Below are positions 44,472-53,701 of a DNA stretch of 64,000 nt, in pieces. The DNA comes from an uncultured Eubacteriales bacterium. Its GTDB lineage: Bacteria; Bacillota; Clostridia; Oscillospirales; Oscillospiraceae. Numbering within the stretch: the stretch's first letter is position 1; each line of letters opens with the position of its first letter. The stretch is from positions 1 through 64,000 of the forward strand of contig URCY01000003.1 of the NCBI GenBank assembly GCA_900546415.1. The letters run 5' to 3'. The notes beneath the pieces were generated by a model. It made no database searches, was not told the DNA's origin, and was given only the letters and a program-made list of their open reading frames with translations. Position numbers and translations under genes: made by a program.

Positions 44472-46247
44472 ATGGGCAAATGTCTGGCCGGCTATCGCGG
44501 CTGGACGGCTGCGGCGGCGCTGTTCGGCGGGCTTGAGGTCGTGCTGGAGGTCTTCATCCCGATGCTGATGTCCGTCATCGTCGATGGCGGGCTTTATCGC
44601 GAGGAGGATTTCATGCTGCGCGGGCTGTTCCCCGACGCGCTCGTCGCGCAACGCGACCGCTTCGTGCTGACGGTCGGGGGCATCATGGTGCTCATTGCGT
44701 GCCTGTCGATGGTCTGCGGTCTGCTCAGCGCGCGCTGCTCGGCCATTGCCAGCCAAGGCTTCGCGAAAAACCTGCGGACGATGCTGCTCGACCGCATCCA
44801 GAGCTTTTCCTTCTCGAACATCGACCGCTTTTCCACGCCGAGCCTCATCACGCGCGCCACAACGGATGTCAACACCGTGCGCACGACGATGCACCTCATC
44901 ATCCGCAGCCTGACCCGCAGCCCGATCATGCTTGTGCTGGCGACGGTCATGGCCTTCACGATCTCGCCGCATCTTTCGCTGTTTTTCCTTGCGTCGCTGC
45001 CGGTGCTGGCGGTCACGCTGGCGATCATGATGCACATCGGCCAGCCGCGCTTCCGCAGAATGCTCGTCAAAATGGACGACATGAACCGCGCGGTGCAGGA
45101 AAATCTCGTCAACAGTCGCGTGGTCAAGGCCTTTGTGCGCGGCGATTATGAATCCGAGCGCTTTGCCGGAACGGCGGAGGAGCTGCGGCACGCGCAGCTC
45201 GCCTCCTCGCGCCTGTTCACGCTGACCGGGCCGATCCAGATGGGCATCATGTGGACGTGCACGGTGCTGCTGCTCCTGTTCGGCGGACGCGAGATCATTT
45301 TCCGCACGACCGGCCTGCTCACGGGCGAGCTTGTGAGCATCGTTTCCTACAGCACGCAGGCCGTCTCGTCGCTGACGATGCTCTCATGGCTCATCATGTC
45401 GCTGGCGCGGGCGCAGGCGTCGATGCGCCGCATCAACGAGGTCTTCGACGAGCGGCCGGACATCGCCGACGGCCCGTCGGACAAGCTCGTGGCCGACGGC
45501 AGCGTCGACTTTGACGACGTCTGCTTCAGCTACACCCGCGACCCGCAGAAGCGGAATCTGCGCCATATCACGGTGCATATCAAGAGCGGCGAGACGATCG
45601 GCGTGATCGGCGGCACGGGCGAGGGCAAATCCACGCTCGTGAGCCTGATCCCGCGCTTTTACGACACGCTGAGCGGCACGGTGCGCGTCGGCGGCGTCGA
45701 CGTGCGGGACTACACGCTCGAGCATCTGCGCGACGGCGTGTCGATGGTTTTGCAGAACGGCACGCTCTTCTCCGGGACGATCGCCGAAAACCTGCGCTGG
45801 GGCAAGCCCGACGCGACCCTAGCGGAGATGAAGGCCGCCTGCGCGATCGCCTGCGCCGACGAATACATCGACCGTTTTCCGGACGGCTATGAGACGCTGC
45901 TCGAGCAGAACGCCGCGAATCTCTCCGGCGGACAGCGGCAGCGCCTGCGCATTGCCCGCGCGATCATCAAGCAGCCGAAAATTCTGATCCTTGACGACTC
46001 GACCAGCGCGGTCGACATGGCCACGGACGAGCACATCCGCCGCGGTCTGCGCGAGGCTCTGCCCGGCACGACGAAGATCATCATTGCCCAGCGCATTGCG
46101 TCGATCCTGAGCTGCGACCGCATCCTCGTCCTCGACGAGGGGCGTCTGTCCGACATCGGCACGCATGACGAGCTGATGGCGCGCAGCCAGATCTATCGAG
46201 ACGTTTATGACAGTCAGATGAAGCAGGAGGAAACCGAGGATGGCTAG
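44472..46247 (+). CDS. Heterodimeric ABC exporter subunit with degenerate ATP site
   Basis: A fused membrane-ATPase half-transporter of 591 residues. Six TM helices are followed by Walker A GGTGEGKST (about 379), signature LSGGQRQRLRIARA and Walker B ILILDDSTSAVD. The catalytic Glu after Walker B is Asp, and the switch His is Gln (IAQRIAS), so its own Walker site is degenerate, as in the regulatory half of heterodimeric exporters. The start is uncertain: ATG 44472 has no good ribosome site, and a Lys/Gln-rich stretch (KIKKQRQKNQKQK) is readable upstream to a stop at 44415 without an ATG, GTG or TTG. Confidence 0.92.
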   Translation: MGKCLAGYRGWTAAAALFGGLEVVLEVFIPMLMSVIVDGGLYREEDFMLRGLFPDALVAQRDRFVLTVGGIMVLIACLSMVCGLLSARCSAIASQGFAKNLRTMLLDRIQSFSFSNIDRFSTPSLITRATTDVNTVRTTMHLIIRSLTRSPIMLVLATVMAFTISPHLSLFFLASLPVLAVTLAIMMHIGQPRFRRMLVKMDDMNRAVQENLVNSRVVKAFVRGDYESERFAGTAEELRHAQLASSRLFTLTGPIQMGIMWTCTVLLLLFGGREIIFRTTGLLTGELVSIVSYSTQAVSSLTMLSWLIMSLARAQASMRRINEVFDERPDIADGPSDKLVADGSVDFDDVCFSYTRDPQKRNLRHITVHIKSGETIGVIGGTGEGKSTLVSLIPRFYDTLSGTVRVGGVDVRDYTLEHLRDGVSMVLQNGTLFSGTIAENLRWGKPDATLAEMKAACAIACADEYIDRFPDGYETLLEQNAANLSGGQRQRLRIARAIIKQPKILILDDSTSAVDMATDEHIRRGLREALPGTTKIIIAQRIASILSCDRILVLDEGRLSDIGTHDELMARSQIYRDVYDSQMKQEETEDG

Positions 46248-48063
46248 GATCGATCTGCGCAGCTATCGCAAGGCGCGCTCGCCCTTCGGCAGCCTGATGC
46301 GCCTGTTCCGTTATTTCAAGCACTGCCGCCTGCTGCTGATCTGCGCCGTGGCGTCGATTCTGGCCTATGCGGCGGCGACCATCGCGGCATCCTACTGCAT
46401 GAAGCCGCTGGTCAATCTGCTCAAGACGACCGGCCTCGCGCCGGACGCGGTCTACGCCAAATATCTGGCGCTGCTGCTCGGCCTCGCAGGGCTGTATGTG
46501 CTCAGTGTCGTGACAAATTATCTGCTCAACCGGCTGATGCTCGAGTGCAGCACGGTCATCATGCGCGCCCTGCGCACGGAGCTGTTCGACAAGATGCAGC
46601 GCCTGCCCATCCGCTATTTCGACGAGAACACGAACGGCAGCCTGATGAGCTATTTCACGAACGACATTGAGGCGACGAACGAGCTTTTGCAGCATTCCAT
46701 CACGCAGATGATGATCTCGGTGATGTCGCTGCTCGGCACGGTCGGCATGATGCTGGCGCTGTCGATGCGGCTGTTTTCGCTGATGGTCGTGCTGGCGGCG
46801 ATCGTGATCCTCGTCGTGCGCTTCATCACGAAAAAGAGCAGCCGCAGCTACCGGCAGCAGCAGCAGGACGCCGCGAACGTCAACGGCTTCGTTGAGGAAA
46901 TAATCGCCGGACAGCGCGACGTCAAGGTCTTCACGCACGAGCAGCAGGTCATGCGCGATTTTGAGCCGATCAACGAGCGCTTTCGCGTCTCGTCGACCGA
47001 GGCGACGACCGTGACCTCGATCGTCGGGCCGATCCTGAACAATCTGTCGCATTTCTTCTATGCGCTCACCTGCGCCGTGGGCGTGCTCTGGCTCAAGGGT
47101 GAGAACGCCGGCGGCGTGCTCATCACGTTCCTGGGCTATATCCGCACCTTTGCCGAGCGCGTCAGCCAGATCTCCGAGCAGTTCAACGCGATCATGCTCG
47201 CGCTTGCGGGCGCGGAGCGCATCTTCGACGTGCTCGATCTGCCGCCCGAGACGGACGAGGGCGAAACGACGCTCTCAAACGTCGGGCGCGACTATTTCTG
47301 GGTCAGGCCGGACGGGCAGCGCGTGCCGCTGCGCGGCGACGTGCGCTTCTACGGCGTGGATTTCGCCTATACGCCGGAAAAGCCCGTGCTGCGCGACCTG
47401 TCGCTCTATGCCAAGCCCGGTCAGAAGATTGCCTTTGTCGGCTCGACCGGCGCGGGCAAAACGACGATCACGAATCTCATCAACCGATTTTACGACATTC
47501 AGGGCGGGCAGATCACTTATGACGGCATCGACGTGCGCCGCATCCGCAAGGACGACCTGCGCCGCTCGCTCGGCACGGTTTTGCAGGACACGCATCTGTT
47601 CACCGGCACGGTGATGGAAAACATCCGCTACGGGCGGCTCGACGCGACGGACGAGGACTGCATCCGCGCCGCGAAGATCGCCAACGCGCATTATTTCATC
47701 TCGCACCTGCCCAAGGGCTATGACACGATGCTCTATTCCGACGGGGCGAACCTCTCTCAGGGGCAGCGGCAGCTCGTGGCAATTGCACGCGCGGCCGTCT
47801 CCGAGGCGCCGGTGCTGATCCTCGACGAGGCGACCTCGTCCGTCGACACCCGCACGGAGAAGCTCATCGAGCGCGGCCTCGACGGGCTGATGCGCGGCCG
47901 CACGGTCTTTGTCATCGCGCACCGGCTCTCCACCGTGCGCAACGCCGACGCGATTCTCGTGCTCGAGAACGGCCGCGTCGTCGAGCGCGGCAGCCACGAC
48001 GATCTGCTCGGGCTGCGCGGCCGGTATTATCAGCTCTACACAAACATGATCGAGCTGGCATAA
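46240..48063 (+). CDS. Heterodimeric ABC exporter subunit with consensus ATP site
   Basis: The 607-residue partner half-transporter. It has six TM helices, Walker A GSTGAGKTT (about 401), signature LSQGQRQLVAIARA, Walker B VLILDEATSSVD with the catalytic Glu, and switch His in IAHRLST. Its LSQGQ signature faces the degenerate Walker site of the first subunit. It overlaps that gene by 8 nt. Clostridial pairs of this type export peptides or drugs; substrate is unknown. Confidence 0.94.
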   Translation: MARIDLRSYRKARSPFGSLMRLFRYFKHCRLLLICAVASILAYAAATIAASYCMKPLVNLLKTTGLAPDAVYAKYLALLLGLAGLYVLSVVTNYLLNRLMLECSTVIMRALRTELFDKMQRLPIRYFDENTNGSLMSYFTNDIEATNELLQHSITQMMISVMSLLGTVGMMLALSMRLFSLMVVLAAIVILVVRFITKKSSRSYRQQQQDAANVNGFVEEIIAGQRDVKVFTHEQQVMRDFEPINERFRVSSTEATTVTSIVGPILNNLSHFFYALTCAVGVLWLKGENAGGVLITFLGYIRTFAERVSQISEQFNAIMLALAGAERIFDVLDLPPETDEGETTLSNVGRDYFWVRPDGQRVPLRGDVRFYGVDFAYTPEKPVLRDLSLYAKPGQKIAFVGSTGAGKTTITNLINRFYDIQGGQITYDGIDVRRIRKDDLRRSLGTVLQDTHLFTGTVMENIRYGRLDATDEDCIRAAKIANAHYFISHLPKGYDTMLYSDGANLSQGQRQLVAIARAAVSEAPVLILDEATSSVDTRTEKLIERGLDGLMRGRTVFVIAHRLSTVRNADAILVLENGRVVERGSHDDLLGLRGRYYQLYTNMIELA

Positions 48064-48107
48064 AAAATGCGGGATTCTTCCAAAAACGGAAGAATCCCGC
48101 ATTTTTT
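48062..48107. terminator. Bidirectional terminator
   Basis: A perfect 20-bp inverted repeat (48062-48081 and 48088-48107; core ATGCGGGATTCTTCC) has A6 on the left and T6 on the right, between two convergent genes. Confidence 0.92.
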
Positions 48108-48109
48108 GT

Positions 48110-49009
48110 TTAAAAAAGATCCAGCATATTGTCGAGGTAAAGCGCCTCGCGGACGTGGATGTGATAGTCCGGTTTGGTCAGATAGAACAGCAAAAATTCC
48201 AAGATCAGCGCGCTGCCGAGGCCGCGTCCCTCGAGCTTGAACTGCGAAAAGCCAAGCGGAAGATAGCGGTCGCGGATGGCCTCGACGCCGAGAAAGCCCG
48301 GATTTTTCATCGCCTTGGAGAAGCGATAGCCCCCGGCGGCGTCCGGCGCGGTGCAGCGGTGCTCCGGGGCGGCCTCGCCGAGGTTCTTGCGGCTGACAGC
48401 CTCGTAGCACGCCCGCCGATCCGGGCAGTCAAAGCGGCAGCACTCGTTGCAGAGCAGCTCCGCCCTGCCGCGCAGGCGCTCCGGAAGCGCGCCGGGCGTG
48501 CCGAGCGTCGGATTCAGCCGGAAATCCGGCACGACGCAGGCAAACTCCGGCCGCTCCAGCTCCCGACGGAGGTCGGTGAGCGAGGTCAGAACCTTCGTGG
48601 TCGAGGAGACGAGATACAGCTCCGGGTAGGTCTGCCGCAGGTAGGCCGTCAGCAGCTCGGAATGGACGATCGCGCCGTTCCGCGGGCCGTCGCTCCGCGC
48701 GAACAGGCGGCACAGCGCGTTGCAGCGCGCATCGGCAAGATGCTCCGGCCGCAGCAGCGAATTGCTGAGGGTCAGGCGCGCGGAGATGCCGAACTCGCGC
48801 AGCAGCGCCAGCACCTCGCGCGGGTCGCGCTCGCCGCATTCCACGCGGCCGCCGCCCCAGATGCAGTCCGTCGGCGCGCCATAGATCGAGCCGATGGCAC
48901 ACCAGTCGTAAAAATACTCCCGATGCGCCCGAAAAAGCGGCAGAAATGCGGCATATAGGTCATAAAATTCGAATAATCCGGGCAGATGGTAATAGGCCTT
49001 CCGGTTCAT
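48110..49009 (-). CDS. Uncharacterised protein, probable barrel fold with C-terminal Cys cluster
   Basis: A 299-residue protein I cannot assign to a named family. It begins YYHLPGLFEFYDLYAAFLPLF and carries GSIYGAPTDCIWGGGR, strand-like segments ARLTLSNSLL, GAIVHSELL, YLVSSTTKVL and FACVVPDFRLNPTL spaced as in a TIM barrel, and a Cys cluster CNECCRFDCPDRRACYEAV at about 200-218. This layout recalls U32-peptidase-like (UbiU/V, TrhP) proteins that bind Fe-S clusters, but that is only an inference. No signal peptide. Single gene with the bidirectional terminator behind it. Confidence 0.7.
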   Translation of the reverse strand: MNRKAYYHLPGLFEFYDLYAAFLPLFRAHREYFYDWCAIGSIYGAPTDCIWGGGRVECGERDPREVLALLREFGISARLTLSNSLLRPEHLADARCNALCRLFARSDGPRNGAIVHSELLTAYLRQTYPELYLVSSTTKVLTSLTDLRRELERPEFACVVPDFRLNPTLGTPGALPERLRGRAELLCNECCRFDCPDRRACYEAVSRKNLGEAAPEHRCTAPDAAGGYRFSKAMKNPGFLGVEAIRDRYLPLGFSQFKLEGRGLGSALILEFLLFYLTKPDYHIHVREALYLDNMLDLF

Positions 49010-49074
49010 ACTGCGCCTCTCTTGCCGGGAAACGGGCGGCCGCGCCGCCGCATTTCAGTTTGAGCCTGCAAGGG

Positions 49075-49189
49075 TGATTCAATCGCAAGCGTGCTCAGCG
49101 AGGGATTTTGTTCCAGAATTTTCAAACCGAAAAGTTGGGGCGAAAGACCCGCTGAGCGCTGCTGCCGATTTGTTCAGAGATTCCCAAGC
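49075..49189 (-). repeat. Interspersed intergenic repeat, short copy
   Basis: On the minus strand this 115-bp segment starts directly after the pgsA stop codon and matches 33888-34044. Its internal 8-bp inverted repeat GCTCAGCG (49093-49100) / CGCTGAGC (49150-49157) is intact, so it can fold into one large hairpin. The rest of the 49010-49189 gap shows only a GC-rich stretch (GGGCGGCCGCGCCGCCG). Confidence 0.75.
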
Positions 49190-49762
49190 TCAGCTCTTAA
49201 AGACGTCCTTGTTTTTGACAAAATATTCGATGCCGGAATAGAGCGTCGTGACGGTGATGAGCGCGACGACGACCCATTCCAGAATGACGCTGAAGCTTGC
49301 GCAGATATAGGTCTCGGCAAGCGTGAGGAAGAATTCGCCGCGGAAGAACAGCATCGTGCAGATACCAGCCATGGTGACGGCGGTCTTGATCTTGCCGGAT
49401 TTTGCCGCCGCGATCACGCGCCCGCTGCTCGCCGCGACCATGCGCAGGCCGCTGACTGCAAACTCACGCGTCAGGACGATCATAAGCGCCCACGCTGGGA
49501 AGCTGCCCCATTCGCAGAACATGGCCATAGCGGCAATGACGAGCACCTTGTCGGCCAGCGGGTCGAGAAATTTGCCGAGGTCGCTGACCTGATGATAGGC
49601 GCGGGCGATCTTGCCGTCGACGAGGTCGGTCAGGCTGGCGATGACGAACACGGCGAAGGCCGCGTAGCACATGGCCTCGGAGCGGACGCTCCAATACATC
49701 AGGATCAGGAAGACCGGAATCAGAAAAATGCGCACAAGGGTGATTTTTGTTGCGGTGGTCAT
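49190..49762 (-). CDS. pgsA: CDP-diacylglycerol--glycerol-3-phosphate 3-phosphatidyltransferase
   Basis: The membrane enzyme that makes phosphatidylglycerol phosphate. The 190 residues contain the CDP-alcohol phosphotransferase motif DLVDGKIARAYHQVSDLGKFLDPLADK (Asp, Asp, Gly, Ala-Arg, Gly, Asp, Asp in the right spacing) and four or five TM segments. It overlaps rimO by 4 nt and ends the recA-recX-rimO-pgsA run. Confidence 0.95.
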   Translation of the reverse strand: MTTATKITLVRIFLIPVFLILMYWSVRSEAMCYAAFAVFVIASLTDLVDGKIARAYHQVSDLGKFLDPLADKVLVIAAMAMFCEWGSFPAWALMIVLTREFAVSGLRMVAASSGRVIAAAKSGKIKTAVTMAGICTMLFFRGEFFLTLAETYICASFSVILEWVVVALITVTTLYSGIEYFVKNKDVFKS

Positions 49763-51084
49763 GCCTCCACCTCCCCGTAAAGGTCGCCGTCGCGGGCGCC
49801 CTCGATGCGCACCGTGACGAAATCGCCGACGCGGACGGGCGTCCGGCTCGTGAAGCTCACGCGGCCGTCGATGTCGGGCGAATCGGCGTAGCTTCTGCCG
49901 TACCAGCAGGCGTTTTCCTCGTCATAGCCGTCGCAGAGCACCTCGAGCGCCGTTCCGACGCGTGCGGCGTTGTATTCGTCCATGATGCGCGATTGCAACT
50001 CGTTGATGTACTCGGCGCGGCGCGCCGCGACCTCCTGCTCGGGATAGTCCATCCTGGCCGCCGCCGTGCCCTCCTCCGGGGAGAACACGAACGCGCCGAC
50101 GCGCTCGAGCTTATGCTCCCTGAGCCAGTTGCACAGCTCCTCGAACTCGGCCTCGCCCTCGCCGGGCAGGCCGCTGATGAGGCTCGTGCGGAACACGGCG
50201 TCGGGGATGCGCGCGCGGATCTTTGCAAACAGGGCGTCCAGCTCCTGCCGCGTGCCGCGGCGGTTCATCTTTTTGAGGATGTTCGCGTTGACGTGCTGAA
50301 TCGGAATGTCGAAATAGTGGACGAGCTTCGGCTCGGAGGCGATCGTCTCGATCAGCTCGTCGGTCATCTCGTCGGGGTAGAGGTAATGCACGCGGATCCA
50401 GTGCAGGCCGTCGATTTTGCAAAGCTCGCGCAGCAGCTCCGGGAGCTTGCGCTCGCCGTAGCGGTCGATGCCGTAACGGCTGGTGTCCTGCGCGACGACG
50501 ATCAGCTCCCTGACGCCGCCGTCGGCCAGCAGGCGCGCCTCATAGAGGCAGTCCTCCATGCTCCGGCTGCGGAAGCGGCCGCGCAGCTTCGGGATCACGC
50601 AGTAGGAGCAGCGGTTGTCGCAGCCCTCGGCGATCTTGAGGTAGGCATAGTGCTCCGGCGTGGTCAGGACGCGCCCCAGCTCGTCGCCGGGCAGGTCGAT
50701 GTCGCCGAATTCGACGAATTTCCGCTCGTCGAGCAGCGCGCGCACCGCCGTGACGACGCTGCCGTAGCTGCCCGTGCCCAGAACGCCGTCGACCTCGGGC
50801 AGCTCGCCGAGGATCTCGTTCTGATAGCGCTGAGACAGGCAGCCCGTGACCAGGATTTTGCCGATGATGCCCTGCTCCTTGAGCTGCCCCATGGCGAGAA
50901 TGTTGTCGATGGCCTCGCTCTTGGCAGAGTCGATGAAGCCGCAGGTGTTGATAATGACCACGTCCGCGCCCTCGACCGAGGGCAGCAGCTCGTAGCCCGC
51001 CTCCCTCAGCAGATAGAGCATGTGCTCCGCGTTGACCTGATTTTTTGCGCAGCCGAGGGAGATCATCCCAATGCGCTTGCCCAT
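49759..51084 (-). CDS. rimO: Ribosomal protein S12 methylthiotransferase RimO
   Basis: A radical-SAM enzyme that adds a methylthio group to an Asp of S12. The 441 residues show the N-terminal cluster domain (ISLGCAKNQVNAEHM, then further Cys in INTCGFI and VTGCLSQRY), the radical-SAM triad in CDNRCSYCVIPKLRGRFRSR and the C-terminal TRAM domain. NAEHML instead of NSVD EYM-type wording is a mild variant. AAGGAAGG-like purines precede the ATG. Confidence 0.93.
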   Translation of the reverse strand: MGKRIGMISLGCAKNQVNAEHMLYLLREAGYELLPSVEGADVVIINTCGFIDSAKSEAIDNILAMGQLKEQGIIGKILVTGCLSQRYQNEILGELPEVDGVLGTGSYGSVVTAVRALLDERKFVEFGDIDLPGDELGRVLTTPEHYAYLKIAEGCDNRCSYCVIPKLRGRFRSRSMEDCLYEARLLADGGVRELIVVAQDTSRYGIDRYGERKLPELLRELCKIDGLHWIRVHYLYPDEMTDELIETIASEPKLVHYFDIPIQHVNANILKKMNRRGTRQELDALFAKIRARIPDAVFRTSLISGLPGEGEAEFEELCNWLREHKLERVGAFVFSPEEGTAAARMDYPEQEVAARRAEYINELQSRIMDEYNAARVGTALEVLCDGYDEENACWYGRSYADSPDIDGRVSFTSRTPVRVGDFVTVRIEGARDGDLYGEVEA

Positions 51085-51114
51085 AAGCGTATCCCTTCCT
51101 TGTTTTGTCTCGAT

Positions 51115-51741
51115 TTATTCCGGGAAGTCCCCGTCCGGCACATAGCGCTCGAGCGCCCGCCGGATGTCCTCCCACCGATGCCCCCGGCGCAGCAGCGCGT
51201 CGGCGGCCTTTTTTTGTTCCTTACGATCCGGCGTCGTCCCGCGAAAGCGCTTTTGCAGGAAGGCGTCGATCGCCTCGTCGCAGGAGTCGAGCGTCTCAAG
51301 CGCCTCGTCCCACAGCTCGCGCGGCACGTGCTTCTGATAAAGCGCCTGCCGGATGCGCGCCGCGCCGTAGCCCTTGGCCGCGCCGCTGCGCACGATCTGC
51401 GCGGCGACGGCCGCGTCGTTGAGCAGGTTCAGCTCCCGCAGCCACTGCACGGCCAGCGCCGCGTGCTCCGGGCTTTCGCCCTTCTGCACAAGGCGGCTTT
51501 GCAGCTCGTCGCCGGTGACGGGCGCGGCGGCCAGAATGCGCACGGCGCGCTCCTTGGCCGAGGCCAGAGCCGCGTCGTCGCGCAGGACGTCGAGCGCGGC
51601 CTCCGGCAGGCTCATGCCGGGGATCAGGCCGTGCTCCGCCACGACCGACGGCAGGACGAGCAGCGTCCGCCCGCCCTCAAAGCGCAGGCGCAGCTTGCCC
51701 GCGGGCGACTGCGTCTGCTCGATCGCCTCAAGCCTCATCAA
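51115..51741 (-). CDS. recX: Regulatory protein RecX
   Basis: A 208-residue inhibitor/modulator of RecA filaments with repeated three-helix units: [45 protein letters not shown] and a C-terminal [27 protein letters not shown] repeat. It overlaps recA by 14 nt, a usual arrangement. Confidence 0.9.
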   Translation of the reverse strand: MMRLEAIEQTQSPAGKLRLRFEGGRTLLVLPSVVAEHGLIPGMSLPEAALDVLRDDAALASAKERAVRILAAAPVTGDELQSRLVQKGESPEHAALAVQWLRELNLLNDAAVAAQIVRSGAAKGYGAARIRQALYQKHVPRELWDEALETLDSCDEAIDAFLQKRFRGTTPDRKEQKKAADALLRRGHRWEDIRRALERYVPDGDFPE

Positions 51742-52828
51742 AATCCTCTGCCGAGACGTCCACGGCCTTTCCGGCGGGCTTCGCGGCCGCGCGGCGGCTG
51801 TTCTGGAGCTGGCTCAAATGCTCGCGCACCTTGGCCTCGAGATCGGCCGCAAGCTCCGGGTGATCGGCGATGTACTGCTTGGCGTTGTCGCGACCCTGCC
51901 CGATGCGCTCGTCTCCGACGGAGAACCAGCTTCCGCTCTTGTTGACCAGCTCCATCTCGACGGCAATGTCGAGCAGCTCGCCGTATTTCGAGATGCCCTC
52001 GCCGTACATGATGTCGAAAATCGCCTCGCGGAACGGGGGCGCGACCTTGTTCTTGATGACCTTGACGCGCGTGCGGTTGCCGATGAGGGTCGTGCCGTTC
52101 TTGATCGCCTCGATCTTGCGCACGTCGAGGCGCACGGAGGCGTAAAATTTCAGAGCGTTGCCGCCGGTGGTCGTCTCGGGGTTGCCGTACATGACGCCGA
52201 TCTTCATGCGAAGCTGGTTGATGAAGATGACGATGCAGTTCGTCTTGGCGACGGCACCGGCCAGCTTGCGCAGCGCCTGAGACATCATGCGCGCCTGAAG
52301 GCCGACGAAGGAATCGCCCATCTCGCCCTCGATCTCGGCGCGGGGCGTCAGCGCGGCGACGGAGTCGACGACGATCACGTCCAGCGCACCGGAACGGACG
52401 AGCGACTCGGTGATGTCGAGCGCCTGCTCGCCGGTGTCCGGCTGGGAGACGAGCATGGAGTCGATATCCACGCCGATGGCCTCGGCATAGACCGGATCGA
52501 GCGCGTGCTCCGCGTCGACGAAGGCGACCTCGCCGCCGCGCTTCTGCGCCTCGGCCAGCACATGCAGCGCCAGCGTGGTCTTGCCGGAGGACTCCGGGCC
52601 GTAGATCTCGACAATTCTGCCGCGCGGCAGACCGCCGATGCCGAGCGCCGCGTCGAGCGCCAGCGAGCCGGTCGGGATGGCGTCGACGTTCAGCTCCGGG
52701 CGGTCGCCCAGACGCATGACCGCGCCCTTGCCGTAGCTTTTTTCAATCTGTCCGAGCGCCGTTGCAAGCGCCTTTTTCTTATCCTCCGCGGGAGACGGGG
52801 CTTCATATGCGGGTTTTTTCTGTGCCAT
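51728..52828 (-). CDS. recA: Recombinase RecA
   Basis: It forms filaments on single-stranded DNA for strand exchange and SOS signalling. The 366 residues have Walker [18 protein letters not shown], Walker [11 protein letters not shown], loop 1 [25 protein letters not shown] (as separate conserved pieces) and loop 2 [22 protein letters not shown]. The C-terminal tail is acidic. It lies 3 nt after prmC. Confidence 0.98.
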   Translation of the reverse strand: MAQKKPAYEAPSPAEDKKKALATALGQIEKSYGKGAVMRLGDRPELNVDAIPTGSLALDAALGIGGLPRGRIVEIYGPESSGKTTLALHVLAEAQKRGGEVAFVDAEHALDPVYAEAIGVDIDSMLVSQPDTGEQALDITESLVRSGALDVIVVDSVAALTPRAEIEGEMGDSFVGLQARMMSQALRKLAGAVAKTNCIVIFINQLRMKIGVMYGNPETTTGGNALKFYASVRLDVRKIEAIKNGTTLIGNRTRVKVIKNKVAPPFREAIFDIMYGEGISKYGELLDIAVEMELVNKSGSWFSVGDERIGQGRDNAKQYIADHPELAADLEAKVREHLSQLQNSRRAAAKPAGKAVDVSAEDFDEA

Positions 52829-52831
52829 GGA

Positions 52832-53701
52832 TTACGCTTCCTCTCTTTTGCGGGCGAGCACCGCCCGCGTGATCTCCGCCGTGTCCTTTTTCAGCTCGGC
52901 CACCTCGTAGCCGTGCCGCTCGAGCAGAGAGCAGACGGCGTCCTCCTGCCCCATGCCGAATTCCAAGCAGATCCAGCCGCCCGGCTTGAGGGCGGAGGAA
53001 TAATTTTTCAAGATCGCACGATAAAGCTCCAGCCCGTCGCGGCCGCCGTCGAGCGCAAGGCGCGGCTCGTAATCGCGCACGGACGGCTCGAGCGTCTCCA
53101 GCTCGGCGGTCGGGATATAGGGCGGGTTGGAGACAATGAGGTCAAAGGTGCCGAGGAACTCCGTTGCGGGCTTGCGCACGTCGAGCGGAATGCAGGTCAC
53201 GCGGCCGTTGAGCCGCTGCTGCTGCACATTTTTCCGCGCCACGCGCAGCGCCGCCGGAGAAAGATCGGCCAGCGTGACGTGCGCGTCGCGCACGCGCTTG
53301 GCGACCGCGAGGCCGATGCAGCCCGAGCCGGTGCAGAGGTCAAGAATGCGCGGATCATGCTCCAGAAACAGCGCCTTCTTGACCGCGAGATCCGTCACGA
53401 CCATTGTGTCGTCGCGCGGGATGAGCACATCCGGCGTGACGGTCAGGGTCATGTCGTAAAAATCCCACTGCCCAAGGATATAGGGCATGGGCTCGCCCGC
53501 GAGGCAGCGCTCCAGATAAGCCTCGACGCAGGCGCAGATCTCCTGAGAGGCATAGAGCTCACGATCGGAGATCATCTGCTCCGGCGTTTTGCCGGAGGCC
53601 GCGCAAACCAGCTCCCGGGCAACGTTCCCGGCGTTCTCGCCCTCGGTCGGGCGCAGACGCCGCCGCGCCTCGAGATACAGCTCGGCGTATTTTTTTACCA
53701 T
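52832..53701 (-). CDS. prmC: Peptide chain release factor N5-glutamine methyltransferase
   Basis: It methylates the GGQ glutamine of release factors. The 289 residues carry PYILGQWDFYDMTLTVTPDVLIPRDDT, the SAM site ILDLCTGSGCIGLAVA and the substrate motif VSNPPYIP. The usual LIPRPET reads LIPRDDT. It overlaps the yqhQ-like gene by 7 nt; prfA is not in the window. Confidence 0.94.
   Translation of the reverse strand: MVKKYAELYLEARRRLRPTEGENAGNVARELVCAASGKTPEQMISDRELYASQEICACVEAYLERCLAGEPMPYILGQWDFYDMTLTVTPDVLIPRDDTMVVTDLAVKKALFLEHDPRILDLCTGSGCIGLAVAKRVRDAHVTLADLSPAALRVARKNVQQQRLNGRVTCIPLDVRKPATEFLGTFDLIVSNPPYIPTAELETLEPSVRDYEPRLALDGGRDGLELYRAILKNYSSALKPGGWICLEFGMGQEDAVCSLLERHGYEVAELKKDTAEITRAVLARKREEA

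Noticed and set aside
44327..44536. Small 69-codon gene before the ABC exporter
   Set aside because: It has no ribosome binding site, runs into the exporter gene in another frame and looks like no known leader peptide.
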